A program made the translations under genes and the position numbers. Shown here one piece after another: positions 25,372 to 33,267 of a stretch of 34,032 nucleotides of DNA. This DNA comes from Clostridium sp. 28_17 (lineage in GTDB: Bacteria; Bacillota; Clostridia; TANB77; CAG-508), in the NCBI GenBank assembly GCA_001916065.1, contig MNRS01000024.1:1-34032 (forward strand). Reading direction: 5' to 3'. How positions within the stretch are numbered: position 1 is the first letter of the stretch; each line of letters opens with the position of its first letter. The notes below the pieces were generated by a model that did no database searches, was not told the DNA's origin, and saw only the letters and a list, made by a program, of their open reading frames with translations.

Positions 25372-26955
25372 TTATTCAATTCCTAAGTATTCGTTGTATG
25401 TTATTTCTCTGTCTATTACATTTCCATCTTCTTTAATGTCAATGATTCTATTTGCTACTGTTTGTGTTAATTCGTGGTCATGTGATGTGAACAGGATGTT
25501 TCCTGTGAATTTTTTCATTCCTTCGTTTACGGATGTTATGCTTTCCATATCTAAGTGGTTTGTTGGTTCGTCAAATATTAAGAAGTTTGCTCCTGAAAGC
25601 ATCATTTTTGAAAGAACACATCTTACTTTTTCTCCTCCTGATAAGACTCTTACTTGTTTTAATGCTTCGTCTCCTGAGAATAACATTCTTCCTAAGAATC
25701 CTCTTACATATGTTTCGTCTGGGTCTTTTGAGTATTTTCTTAACCATTCGGTAATGTTCTCGTCTGTGTCGAATAAGTAGTTGTTGTCCTTAGGGAAGTA
25801 TGATTTTGTTATTGTTGTTCCCCATACTAATTCTCCGCTGTCTGGTTCCATTTCTCCTGATATTATTTGGAATAAGACTGTTTTTGCTATTTCGTTGTCT
25901 GCTAAAAATGCTATTTTGTCGTCTTGTTTTACTGTAAATGATACATTGTCTAATACTTTTACGCCTTCATATGTTTTTGTTATATTTTTTACTTGTAATA
26001 TTTCTCTTCCTGGTTCTCTGTCTGGTTTGAAGTCTACATATGGATATTTTCTGTTTGATGGTTTTATTTCGTCTAGTTCTATTTTTTCAAGTGTTTTCTT
26101 TCTTGATGTTGCTTGTTTTGATTTTGATGCGTTTGCACTGAATCTTGCTATGAAGTCTTGTAATTCTTTTATTTTTTCTTCTTTCTTCTTGTTTTGCTCT
26201 TTCATTTGTTTTAGTGCTAATTGGCTTGATTCGTACCAGAAGTCGTAGTTTCCTGGATATACTTTTATTTTTCCAAAGTCAACGTCTGCTATGTGTGTAC
26301 ATACTTTGTTTAGGAAGTATCTGTCGTGTGATACTACTATTACTGTGTTTTCGAAGTTGATTAGGAATTCTTGTAGCCAGTTTATGCTTTTTAGGTCTAA
26401 GTCGTTTGTTGGTTCGTCTAGTAGTAATACGTCTGGGTTTCCGAATAGTGCTTGTGCTAGTAATACTTTTACTTTTTCTCTTGCTTCTATTTCTTTCATG
26501 TATTTATAGTGGTTTTCTGGTATTATTCCTAAGTCGTTTAGTAGCATTGCGGCGTCTGATTCTGCGTTCCATCCGTCTAGTTCTGCAAATCTTTCTTCTA
26601 GTTTTGCGGCTTTCATTCCGTCTTCTTCTGTGAAGTCTGGTTTTGCATATATTGCTTCTTTTTCTTTCATTATGTCATATAGTTCTTTGTTTCCCATCAT
26701 TACTGTGTCTATTACTGTGTTTTCTTCGAATGCAAAGTGGTCTTGTTTTAGTATTGATAGTCTTTCTCCTTTTTCTAGTGTTACTTCTCCTTTGCTTGGT
26801 TCTATTTCTCCTGATAGTACTTTTAGGAATGTTGATTTTCCTGCTCCATTGGCTCCTATGATTCCGTAGCAGTTTCCTTTTCCAAATTTTATGTTTACGT
26901 CTTCAAATAGTACTCTTTTTCCAAATCGTACTGTTACTCCGATTGCATTTAACAT
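25372..26955 (-). CDS. ABC-F family ATPase, YbiT/YkpA-type
   Basis: 527 aa from ATG 26955 (AGGGAGGAAAAC upstream). Two ABC cassettes without membrane domains, joined by a lysine-rich linker (about 235-300). The first has GANGAGKST and LLLDEPTNDLD. The second has LADNEIAKTVLF in place of a classical Walker A, then LSGGEKVR, FDEPTNHLD and FTSHDHE. The altered second P-loop is usual in the YbiT/YkpA subfamily, so it is not a defect. ABC-F proteins act on ribosomes, and this subfamily is not a typical antibiotic-resistance type. Confidence 0.93.
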   Translation of the reverse strand: MLNAIGVTVRFGKRVLFEDVNIKFGKGNCYGIIGANGAGKSTFLKVLSGEIEPSKGEVTLEKGERLSILKQDHFAFEENTVIDTVMMGNKELYDIMKEKEAIYAKPDFTEEDGMKAAKLEERFAELDGWNAESDAAMLLNDLGIIPENHYKYMKEIEAREKVKVLLAQALFGNPDVLLLDEPTNDLDLKSINWLQEFLINFENTVIVVSHDRYFLNKVCTHIADVDFGKIKVYPGNYDFWYESSQLALKQMKEQNKKKEEKIKELQDFIARFSANASKSKQATSRKKTLEKIELDEIKPSNRKYPYVDFKPDREPGREILQVKNITKTYEGVKVLDNVSFTVKQDDKIAFLADNEIAKTVLFQIISGEMEPDSGELVWGTTITKSYFPKDNNYLFDTDENITEWLRKYSKDPDETYVRGFLGRMLFSGDEALKQVRVLSGGEKVRCVLSKMMLSGANFLIFDEPTNHLDMESITSVNEGMKKFTGNILFTSHDHELTQTVANRIIDIKEDGNVIDREITYNEYLGIE

Positions 26956-27042
26956 TGTTTTCCTCCCTGTTTTTTGTTGTTTTTTGTTTTCATTCTTTTT
27001 GCTTGTTCTAGTATACCATTTTTTGCTAGAAAAATCAATATA

Positions 27043-27081
27043 AAAATGTCCTTTTGGGGACGGTTCTGTTTGGGACATTTT
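27043..27081. repeat. REP-like hairpin with GGGGACGGTTCT core
   Basis: AAAATGTCC (27043-27051) pairs with GGACATTTT (27073-27081), and the loop contains GGGGACGGTTCT (27056-27067). Hairpins with a GGGACGGTTCT core are scattered in Clostridia genomes, often near REP-associated transposases. A near copy of the core is in the terminator at 20922. No transposase is in the window. Confidence 0.55.
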
Positions 27082-27134
27082 GTTCCTTTTGAATCCGCAT
27101 CTAAAAAGTATAATTTTGTTAAGATATTGAAAAA

Positions 27135-27161
27135 CTCAGGTGAGGCATCGCCCCACCCGAG
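27135..27161 (-). terminator. terminator of the lipoprotein gene
   Basis: GC-rich imperfect hairpin (CTCaGGTGaGGC / GCCcCACCcGAG) followed on the minus strand by TTTTTC, directly after the stop codon at 27171. Confidence 0.8.
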
Positions 27162-27170
27162 AACAAGATT

Positions 27171-27722
27171 TTATTTTTCTTTTAATTCTATTGTTTTTGT
27201 TGTGTAAACGATATTATTATTTATCGTTCTGTAACAGTGAATGCTTAATCCATTTTCTGCATTTGACTCAATATATTTTGATGATGCAAATTCAGGAAAT
27301 TTTTCGAGTTTTGCTGTACATGTAGTATCTGAGTATATCACTACATCATCTTGATAGTCTGGATTTATGACATATGTCTTTCCATCTGATGGAAATAATG
27401 TGTCTACAAAAACTTCATATCCCCCACTTTCTTGTAGTGCTGACAGTTGTGATTCTAACTCATCATTTTTCTGAGTTAATTCCTTATTTTTTTGACTCAA
27501 TTCTGCAATTTCTGTTTCTGCTTCATCATTCTGCAAGTTATCGATTTTTTTATCGATTTCTGCTATTTTTGCAGAATCATTTGGTAGATTCTCCACCTGC
27601 TGCTGTAATTCTGTAATTTGTTTTTTTACAGAACTAATGTCATCATTCGAAGAATTCCGACCACATCCTGATACCGTTACTGCTACCATTGCTACTAATA
27701 CTAAAAAAATTTTTGTTTTCAT
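27171..27722 (-). CDS. coiled-coil lipoprotein of unknown function
   Basis: 183 aa. Signal peptide MKTKIFLVLVAMVAVTVSGC with a lipobox (VSGC, acylated Cys20) predicts attachment to the outer face of the membrane. Residues about 28-97 form a heptad-like coiled coil rich in Q, E and N. A C-terminal region of about 85 residues (from GGYEVFVDTLFPSDG) is probably globular, with two cysteines that could pair. I recognise no family. AGGAGGAAAC precedes ATG. Confidence 0.82.
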   Translation of the reverse strand: MKTKIFLVLVAMVAVTVSGCGRNSSNDDISSVKKQITELQQQVENLPNDSAKIAEIDKKIDNLQNDEAETEIAELSQKNKELTQKNDELESQLSALQESGGYEVFVDTLFPSDGKTYVINPDYQDDVVIYSDTTCTAKLEKFPEFASSKYIESNAENGLSIHCYRTINNNIVYTTKTIELKEK

Positions 27723-27772
27723 GTTGTTTCCTCCTTGATGATGTTATCTTGTTTTTCAAATTTCTTATGTTA

Positions 27773-27801
27773 AGTATATCATATTTGGGGAAATTTGGCA
27801 A
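27773..27801 (-). promoter_or_regulatory. promoter of the lipoprotein gene
   Basis: Minus-strand TTGCCA (27796-27801), 17 bp, TATACT (27773-27778). It lies between the DUF378 gene and the lipoprotein. Confidence 0.7.
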
Positions 27802-27808
27802 ATTAAAA

Positions 27809-27997
27809 TTAATCATCAAATAGTAATTTTATTCCCCATAGTCCTGATATTCCTACTAATACATATATTATTCTTGAGATTACAGACATGCTTCCAAATA
27901 TTGTGTCTACTAGATTGAATTTGAAAAATCCTATAAGTCCCCAGTTTATTGCTCCTATTATAATTAGCACTAATGCAATCTTGTCCACTACTTTCAT
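27809..27997 (-). CDS. DUF378 small membrane protein
   Basis: 62 aa, two membrane helices. The blocks GAINWGLIGFF and the closing VGISGLWGIKLLF match the DUF378 (YuzA-like) family, whose function is unknown. GGAGGAACAAC precedes ATG 27997. A TATAAT box lies about 35 bp upstream of the start, though no convincing -35 is seen. Confidence 0.88.
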   Translation of the reverse strand: MKVVDKIALVLIIIGAINWGLIGFFKFNLVDTIFGSMSVISRIIYVLVGISGLWGIKLLFDD

Positions 27998-28070
27998 GTT
28001 GTTCCTCCTTTATTTTCTAATTTGCTATTATTATATGCTAATTATTTTGGGTTTATTCCTATTTTTAAGT

Positions 28071-28103
28071 AAAAAAATTAGGATTTTTATGTCCTAATTT
28101 TTT
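28071..28103 (-). terminator. terminator overlapping the L,D-transpeptidase stop
   Basis: AAAAAAATTAGGA (28071-28083) pairs with TCCTAATTTTTT (28092-28103). On the minus strand the stem ends in a T-run. The stop codon (28094-28096) lies inside the stem. Confidence 0.75.
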
Positions 28104-29137
28104 CTTATTATATTATTTATTGTTGCGTTAATTTGTAATGTGTTATTTTGAATTTTGTTAGTATTTTCTATTTTGTTATTTATTTTGTTTTCTATTGTAT
28201 TGTTTTTTGTTTCTTCTTGATTGTTTTGAATTTGGTTATTTGATTTGTTTTCTTCTTGTCTGTTTTGTTCTTGTTGATTATTTTGTTGTGTATTATTGTT
28301 TGTTGGTTGTGTTGGTTGTTCTTGTTTTGAAGATTTGTTACTGTTTCTCCAAGGATTTTCTGAATTTGAATCTGTTGGATCCCAACCTCTGCATTCTGTG
28401 TTCCATGATATTTTTTGTGCACTTGGTTTTCCTAGTGGTCCTGGATTTGAGTCATAATAAAATTCAACAATTGTTCCTGTTGTTATATTGTTGTAAATCC
28501 ATGCGGCATCTTGAACTGTTAGACGTATACATCCTGCTGATGCTTTTGTTCCTAGTTTATCATATTCGGCATATTCTAGTGTTGATGGATTTCCTTTTGT
28601 TGTATATGGTACTGAATGGAATAGTATGTTTCCTACAATTGCGGTTGTATATTGCCCATATACATATGTTCCTGGTGTGTGTCCAAATAATGTGTGCCAT
28701 CTATGTTTTGTTCCATTTAGTTTGTATTTTCCTCCTGTTGGCGTTGCGGTTCCTATTGAGCAAACCATTGCTTTTACTGGGACTGTGTAGTTACCTTCTG
28801 AGTCTTTTGTGTATATTGTTACTACATTTGCTTGATTATTTATTTTTATGTAGTATTTGTTTTTGTTGTCTTTTATTTCTTTTTCATTTTCTACTTTGCT
28901 TTCTTTTATGGCTTTTTCGTCTATTATGTTTTCGTCTACTGGTGTGTTTTCGTCTGTTTCGTTGTTACTTATTTGTGCTTCTAATATTGTTTCTTCTTCT
29001 ATTGCTTGTCCTTGTGTGGCTTCTGTTTTGTGTTTTTGGTCTCTTATTGTGGTTATTATAAATCCTATTATTATTAGTATTGATAGAATTATTATTGCGG
29101 TTGTTGTTATGAATTTTTTCTTATCTTTTATTTTCAT
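28094..29137 (-). CDS. L,D-transpeptidase (YkuD) with Gln/Asn-rich tail
   Basis: 347 aa from ATG 29137 (AAGGAGA upstream; the TTG just before is not needed). One N-terminal membrane helix (about 10-30), an acidic linker (35-90), then a YkuD domain (about 94-230). The motif is His174 (HSVPYTT) with SAGCIR containing catalytic Cys203. Such enzymes form 3-3 peptidoglycan cross-links or attach proteins to the wall, outside the cell. The last 80 residues (about 265-347) are almost all Q, N, E, K, T and I, a disordered tail with no domain I recognise. Confidence 0.9.
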   Translation of the reverse strand: MKIKDKKKFITTTAIIILSILIIIGFIITTIRDQKHKTEATQGQAIEEETILEAQISNNETDENTPVDENIIDEKAIKESKVENEKEIKDNKNKYYIKINNQANVVTIYTKDSEGNYTVPVKAMVCSIGTATPTGGKYKLNGTKHRWHTLFGHTPGTYVYGQYTTAIVGNILFHSVPYTTKGNPSTLEYAEYDKLGTKASAGCIRLTVQDAAWIYNNITTGTIVEFYYDSNPGPLGKPSAQKISWNTECRGWDPTDSNSENPWRNSNKSSKQEQPTQPTNNNTQQNNQQEQNRQEENKSNNQIQNNQEETKNNTIENKINNKIENTNKIQNNTLQINATINNIIRKN

Positions 29138-29226
29138 CAATTTTCTCCTTTTTCTTATATTAAAAGTCTTCGAATTGTAATATTGTTTAGGTTAAATTTT
29201 TTATTTTTTAATTTTTACGAGTTCTT

Positions 29227-30048
29227 CTAATTTGTAACTTTTATTAATCCACTAAAATACACTAAAATATTATCGATAACATCTTTTATAGGTATCTCTA
29301 GCCAATTGTTATTTGCAGTATTAAGTCTTGATTGAAATCTTCGATTATTTAATATATTTATTAATCTTTTATTTATATCTTCTAATGTATTTTCACGCAT
29401 ATTCTCATCTTGAAAAATTAAAATATCTATGTATTTTATTAGCTTGTCCTTATCTAATTTTTCATTATTAATTAAATAATAAAAATCAAAAATATCTTTA
29501 AACCTCGTGGAAGTAATACCAAATTTTAATAATGATTTTAATTTTTCAACAATTATTTGTTCTTTAGAATTTATAAGTAAACTAACACTTTTATCTATTA
29601 TGTTAAAATCAAAATAATAATTATCTTGTTTCATATCAAAATATTTATGTACTCCAATATCTAGTTTTGAATTTATTGAGTACTTTTTCTTGTCAGTTAG
29701 TTGTATATAAACTCTTTTTCCATTGTAGTCTTGATGATGTAATGATTCAATTTTTTCTGTAACTTTTATTTTTATTCCATCATTTGTATTATTTAATTCT
29801 TTTATAAAATTAAGAATTGATTTGTCTTCCAAAGAATATTTTATAAAATCAATATCCATATCTCTAGTTGCGCGACGCATATTTTTAGAAATGTTATGCA
29901 TTACAACTCCGCCTTTTACAGTTATATTTTTATTATATTTACTATTTCCAATTTTAAGCAAAATAATATCTTGAGCAACTTTTGGAATCGCATCTTCTTC
30001 TGAATAACCTGCTGCTACATATTTATTTACTAATTCATATATATACAT
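29227..30048 (-). CDS. AbiEii-type nucleotidyltransferase toxin
   Basis: 273 aa. VKGGVVMHNISKNMRRATRDMDIDF (residues 44-68) holds the GG and DxD (Asp63, Asp65) core of the AbiEii nucleotidyltransferase fold; the later segment KEQIIVEKLKSLLKFG and the following R-x-KD-x-FD are also typical. AbiEii toxins are thought to transfer nucleotides to an RNA target, arresting growth, which can abort phage infection. The ATG shares one base with the stop of the AbiEi gene (TAATG) with GAGGTG just upstream, so the pair is translationally coupled with antitoxin first. Confidence 0.9.
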   Translation of the reverse strand: MYIYELVNKYVAAGYSEEDAIPKVAQDIILLKIGNSKYNKNITVKGGVVMHNISKNMRRATRDMDIDFIKYSLEDKSILNFIKELNNTNDGIKIKVTEKIESLHHQDYNGKRVYIQLTDKKKYSINSKLDIGVHKYFDMKQDNYYFDFNIIDKSVSLLINSKEQIIVEKLKSLLKFGITSTRFKDIFDFYYLINNEKLDKDKLIKYIDILIFQDENMRENTLEDINKRLINILNNRRFQSRLNTANNNWLEIPIKDVIDNILVYFSGLIKVTN

Positions 30049-30590
30049 TAAAACACCTCATCTTGTATAATTTCAAAAATTTTATCTCCATTTACAAAAT
30101 ATTGTAAATATTCTTCTATCTTTTGAGTATTTAATGAATTTGCTAATTTTCTATAATTAGATATTATTTCTTTATATAAATCATAACCTATTTGATTTTT
30201 ATTTCTGGCCAAATCAATTAGCATTCTTTCTTTATTATAAATATTTATTTTTATTCCTTCATAATCAATCTGAGTTTTTCCCAAATTATATAGTTCATTT
30301 TTCATACGAATTTGTTTTATTTTTTCTGATTTAATTAATGTTCCATTTCTGTTTGTGGCTAAATACATTACCTTAGGAATAACGTCTGTTAAGTTGTGAT
30401 AATAGTAGGCTGAATAAGATGTAAATACTCCGTAAGGATATTTTTTCATTGTAATTTCTAAATAATGTGCACTTGGTATGTCTGAATATATTCCTTTTTC
30501 AATTTTATATACCTCACTATTTTTAACTGCTTTTTCTATCTGGTATGCACTTTTATATTTTAATAACAGTTCATTATATGTATATATCAT
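30048..30590 (-). CDS. AbiEi-type antitoxin and transcriptional regulator
   Basis: 180 aa from ATG 30590; GGAGGAG lies right before it, while the ATG at 30605 overlaps that site. The N-terminal winged helix (about 1-55) includes YQIEKAVKNSEVYKIEKGIY, and the rest (FTSYSAYYYHNLTDV; INIYNKERMLIDLARNK) matches AbiEi family antitoxins. AbiEi neutralises AbiEii without stable complex formation in the characterised systems (type IV) and represses its own operon by binding inverted repeats. A strong inverted repeat covers this operon's promoter. Confidence 0.88.
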   Translation of the reverse strand: MIYTYNELLLKYKSAYQIEKAVKNSEVYKIEKGIYSDIPSAHYLEITMKKYPYGVFTSYSAYYYHNLTDVIPKVMYLATNRNGTLIKSEKIKQIRMKNELYNLGKTQIDYEGIKINIYNKERMLIDLARNKNQIGYDLYKEIISNYRKLANSLNTQKIEEYLQYFVNGDKIFEIIQDEVF

Positions 30591-30609
30591 AGTAAACTCC
30601 TCCATATAT

Positions 30610-30662
30610 ATTTTAAACTAAATACCACCATAAGTCAACTGTTTTGGTGGTATTTAGTTTAA
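30610..30662 (-). promoter_or_regulatory. AbiE promoter embedded in an 18-bp inverted repeat operator
   Basis: Minus-strand TTGACT (30633-30638), 17 bp, TAAAAT (30610-30615). A perfect 18-bp inverted repeat (30613-30630 and 30645-30662, half-site core AAATACCACCA) surrounds the -35 in its 14-nt centre and touches the -10. As it lies between divergent starts it is an operator, not a terminator, and AbiEi is the likely binder. Confidence 0.75.
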
Positions 30663-30670
30663 TTTTTTTG

Positions 30671-30699
30671 TTGATTTTTTTCTATTTTTATGATAATGT
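30671..30699 (+). promoter_or_regulatory. candidate promoter of the CapA-like gene
   Basis: TTGATT (30671-30676), 17 bp, TAATGT (30694-30699), 30 bp before the start codon and 9 bp from the AbiE operator. Confidence 0.45.
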
Positions 30700-30728
30700 T
30701 GTTATAAATTTAAAAATAAAGGGTGATA

Positions 30729-31916
30729 ATGTTGAAAAAATTTTTATTATTTATTTTATTATTTTTGATTTTTGTTTTATGCCTTTTGGTACTTATAAAA
30801 TCAGATTTTTTTAATAGTACAAACGTTATTCAAGATTCTTCGGTTGAAAGTGAAACTGTAGAAGAAAAGATTGAGCCTATCAATTTTACTATGACTGCAA
30901 TTGGAGACACTTTATGTCATAATACTCAATATTGGGATGCTTATAATAGTAGCACTAAACAATATGATTTTTCTTATGTTTATGATGATATTAAAGATTA
31001 TACAAGTAGTGCAGACATTACTATAGGAAGTTTGGAAACGACTTTTGCAGGTGAAGATAGGGGTTATAGCAATTATCCGGTTTTCAATTCTCCTGATAGT
31101 TTGGCTACTGGTTTAAAAGATATTGGCGTTGATGTTATTTCTTTGGCTGGTAACCATGCTTTAGATTATGGTTATTCTGGTATTTGTAGAACTATTGATG
31201 TTTTAGATAATGTTGGAATTTCTCATTTGGGTACTTATAAGTCTGCTGAAGACCAGGATAAAATTTTAATTAAGGATGTTAAGGGTGTAAAAATTGCTTT
31301 TATCAATTATACTTACGGAACTAACGGGATTCCTGTTCCTTCTGATAAACCGTATTGTTTGAATTTGATTGATAAAGATTTGATTTCTAAACAAATTAAG
31401 CAGGCTAAGGAGCAAAATGTTGATATGATTGTTGCTTGTATGCATTGGGGTACTGAGTATAAGACTTCTGCTAATGATGAGCAAAAAGAACTTGCGGATT
31501 TTTTGTTTAAGAGTGGTGTTGATATTATCCTTGGTAATCATCCTCATGTTCTTGAGTCTATGGAAAAGAAAACTATTACTTTAGATGATGGTTCTACTAA
31601 AGATGTTTTTGTTGTGTATGCTTTGGGTAATTTTACTGCAGACCAAAGGGCTGAGATTACTAGGGATTCTGCTATTTTGAATTTGGATATTACTAAGGAT
31701 TCTGATGGCAAAATTTTGATTAATAAGGTTTCTTATGTTCCTATTTATATGTATAAGAATTCTGCCGCTAAGGTTCATAAGTTTAAGATTTTGGATATTG
31801 AGAAGTCTATTGTTAATTTTGATAGTGGTGATACTTCTATTGGTTCTTCTGTTTATTCTAATTTGAAGGTTCAGTTGCAAAAAATTAGGGATATTTTGGG
31901 TGATGAAATTAATTAG
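30729..31916 (+). CDS. CapA-family (metallophosphatase-fold) protein
   Basis: 395 aa from ATG 30729 (AAAGGG upstream; the in-frame GTG 30723 overlaps that site). One N-terminal membrane helix (4-24), then a single CapA domain: AIGDTLCHN, SLETTF, LAGNHALDYG, MHWGTEY, LGNHPHVLE and YALGNF, which are the metal-binding blocks of the poly-gamma-glutamate CapA/PgsA group. No CapB/CapC ligase genes are nearby, so a general envelope hydrolase role is as likely as capsule synthesis. Its 3' half uses T- and G-ending codons heavily. Confidence 0.9.
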   Translation: MLKKFLLFILLFLIFVLCLLVLIKSDFFNSTNVIQDSSVESETVEEKIEPINFTMTAIGDTLCHNTQYWDAYNSSTKQYDFSYVYDDIKDYTSSADITIGSLETTFAGEDRGYSNYPVFNSPDSLATGLKDIGVDVISLAGNHALDYGYSGICRTIDVLDNVGISHLGTYKSAEDQDKILIKDVKGVKIAFINYTYGTNGIPVPSDKPYCLNLIDKDLISKQIKQAKEQNVDMIVACMHWGTEYKTSANDEQKELADFLFKSGVDIILGNHPHVLESMEKKTITLDDGSTKDVFVVYALGNFTADQRAEITRDSAILNLDITKDSDGKILINKVSYVPIYMYKNSAAKVHKFKILDIEKSIVNFDSGDTSIGSSVYSNLKVQLQKIRDILGDEIN

Positions 31917-31931
31917 TTTTTATATTTTTTT

Positions 31932-31959
31932 AGACCTAGAAGTTTATGTTTCTAGGTCT
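31932..31959. terminator. bidirectional terminator between CapA-like and CorA genes
   Basis: AGACCTAGAA (31932-31941) pairs with TTCTAGGTCT (31950-31959), with T-rich tails on the + side and A-rich complement on the other. Confidence 0.8.
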
Positions 31960-31963
31960 TTTT

Positions 31964-32914
31964 TTAGTCAAGCATGTCTTTTCTTTTTAGCCACCATGTT
32001 ACGATGAGTGTTAATGCTACTGAGATTAGTATCATTATTGGGAATCCAAATTTGCTGTTTTGGAATGGTATGTTTACGTTCATTCCCCAGAAACTTGATA
32101 CCATTGTTGGTACTGCTAGTACTATTGTTATTGATGTTAAAAATTTCATTACTCCATTTAGGTTGTTTGATATTATTGATGCATATGCGTCCATTGTTCC
32201 TGTTAGGATGTCGCTGTATATTTTGGCCATTTCTATTGCTTGCTTGTTTTCTGTGATTGCGTCTTCTAGTATGTCTTCGTCTTCTTCATATAGTTTTATT
32301 ATTTTTCCTCTTAGTGTTTTTTCCATTACTAGTTCGTTTGATTTTAGTGATGTTGTGAAGTATACTAAACTTTTTTCTAAACTTAGTAATTTTAGTAGTT
32401 CTTTGTTTTTCATTGATTTTTTTAATATGTATTCTGCTATTTCTGTTTCTTTGTTTATTTGTTTTAGGTATGTTAGGTAGTATGATGAGTTTAGATATAG
32501 TATTTGAAATATTAGTTTTGATTTTTTGTATGTTTGGAAGTTTTTTATTTTCATTTTTTCGAAGTCTTCTATTACTTTGTTTTTTCGTAATGATACTGTT
32601 ATGAAGTAGTCGTCTCTTACTACTATCATTCCTAATGGCATTGTTGTGTATACGTCGTTTTCTTCGTTTTTTTCTATTATTGGTACGTCTACTACAAATA
32701 GTATTGTTCCGTCGTCTTCTTCGTTGTCTATTCTGGCTTTTTCTTCGAAGTCTAGTGCGTCTCTTATGAAGTCTTCTTGTATTTCTACGCTTTCACATAC
32801 TTTTTTTATTTCGTTTTCCGATGGGTTTACTAAATTTATCCAACTTCCTTTTTTGATTTCTTTTATTTCTTCTATTTTGTTTGTTTCTATGTTTGTGCTG
32901 TATATTTTTAGCAT
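31964..32914 (-). CDS. corA: CorA-type divalent metal transporter
   Basis: 316 aa from ATG 32914 (AGAGGTGG upstream). Large acidic cytosolic domain (1-about 250) with the long stalk helix, then two membrane helices at the C terminus. The pore signature appears as WGMNV in SSFWGMNV after the first helix, followed by NIPF and the second helix ending in lysine/arginine. CorA channels import Mg2+ (some Co2+ or Zn2+). Tryptophan in place of the usual tyrosine before GMN is a mild variation. Confidence 0.93.
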   Translation of the reverse strand: MLKIYSTNIETNKIEEIKEIKKGSWINLVNPSENEIKKVCESVEIQEDFIRDALDFEEKARIDNEEDDGTILFVVDVPIIEKNEENDVYTTMPLGMIVVRDDYFITVSLRKNKVIEDFEKMKIKNFQTYKKSKLIFQILYLNSSYYLTYLKQINKETEIAEYILKKSMKNKELLKLLSLEKSLVYFTTSLKSNELVMEKTLRGKIIKLYEEDEDILEDAITENKQAIEMAKIYSDILTGTMDAYASIISNNLNGVMKFLTSITIVLAVPTMVSSFWGMNVNIPFQNSKFGFPIMILISVALTLIVTWWLKRKDMLD

Positions 32915-33267
32915 TTTTCCCACCTCTTTCTTTATTTTACATATACTATTTTATCTTTTTATTTTGAAATTGTCAATGTATTTTTTAAAAAAATGTTTAC
33001 ATAATTTTATCTGTTTGCTAATAAGTTTATCATATCTATAATTAGTTTTTTTCTGTTGTCTGCTTCCATATCTTTCTGCCTCCATAAAACTTCTATTTTA
33101 TTATCTATTTTTTATGTTCTTGTTCAACATATAATATTGTTACTTTTTGTTGTTTTTTCACACAATATTGTGAAAAAAGTATTTACTTTTTTATTTTTTA
33201 ATGTTATAGTTTAATTGCTAGTTTAAAGCAAATTTTTTAGTGTTTTATACACACAAAGGAGGAAAAA
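32915..33267. other. intergenic region between corA and BspA-like gene
   Basis: About 350 bp without a supported gene. It contains the leader of corA (left), no convincing small frame, an AATATTGTT element at 33134-33142 that partly repeats the inverted repeat at 33153-33178, and the BspA-like promoter. Confidence 0.6.
33153..33210 (+). promoter_or_regulatory. promoter and upstream inverted repeat of BspA-like gene
   Basis: TTTACT (33182-33187), 17 bp, TATAGT (33205-33210). Immediately upstream is TTTTTTCACA (33153-33162) with its complement TGTGAAAAAA (33169-33178) around CAATAT, a likely regulator site abutting the -35. Confidence 0.6.

Noticed and set aside
25400..26960. Second ATPase site of the ABC-F protein as a damaged Walker A
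   Set aside because: YbiT/YkpA-type ABC-F proteins usually carry such altered sequences, and the other motifs are intact.
28195..29061. 288-aa hydrophobic frame on the + strand
   Set aside because: It is the mirror of the L,D-transpeptidase gene; its leucine/valine richness comes from the A-rich opposite coding strand, and it has no ribosome site.
30613..30662. Bidirectional terminator
   Set aside because: The genes on either side are divergent, so there is no upstream transcript to end; a promoter fits inside instead.
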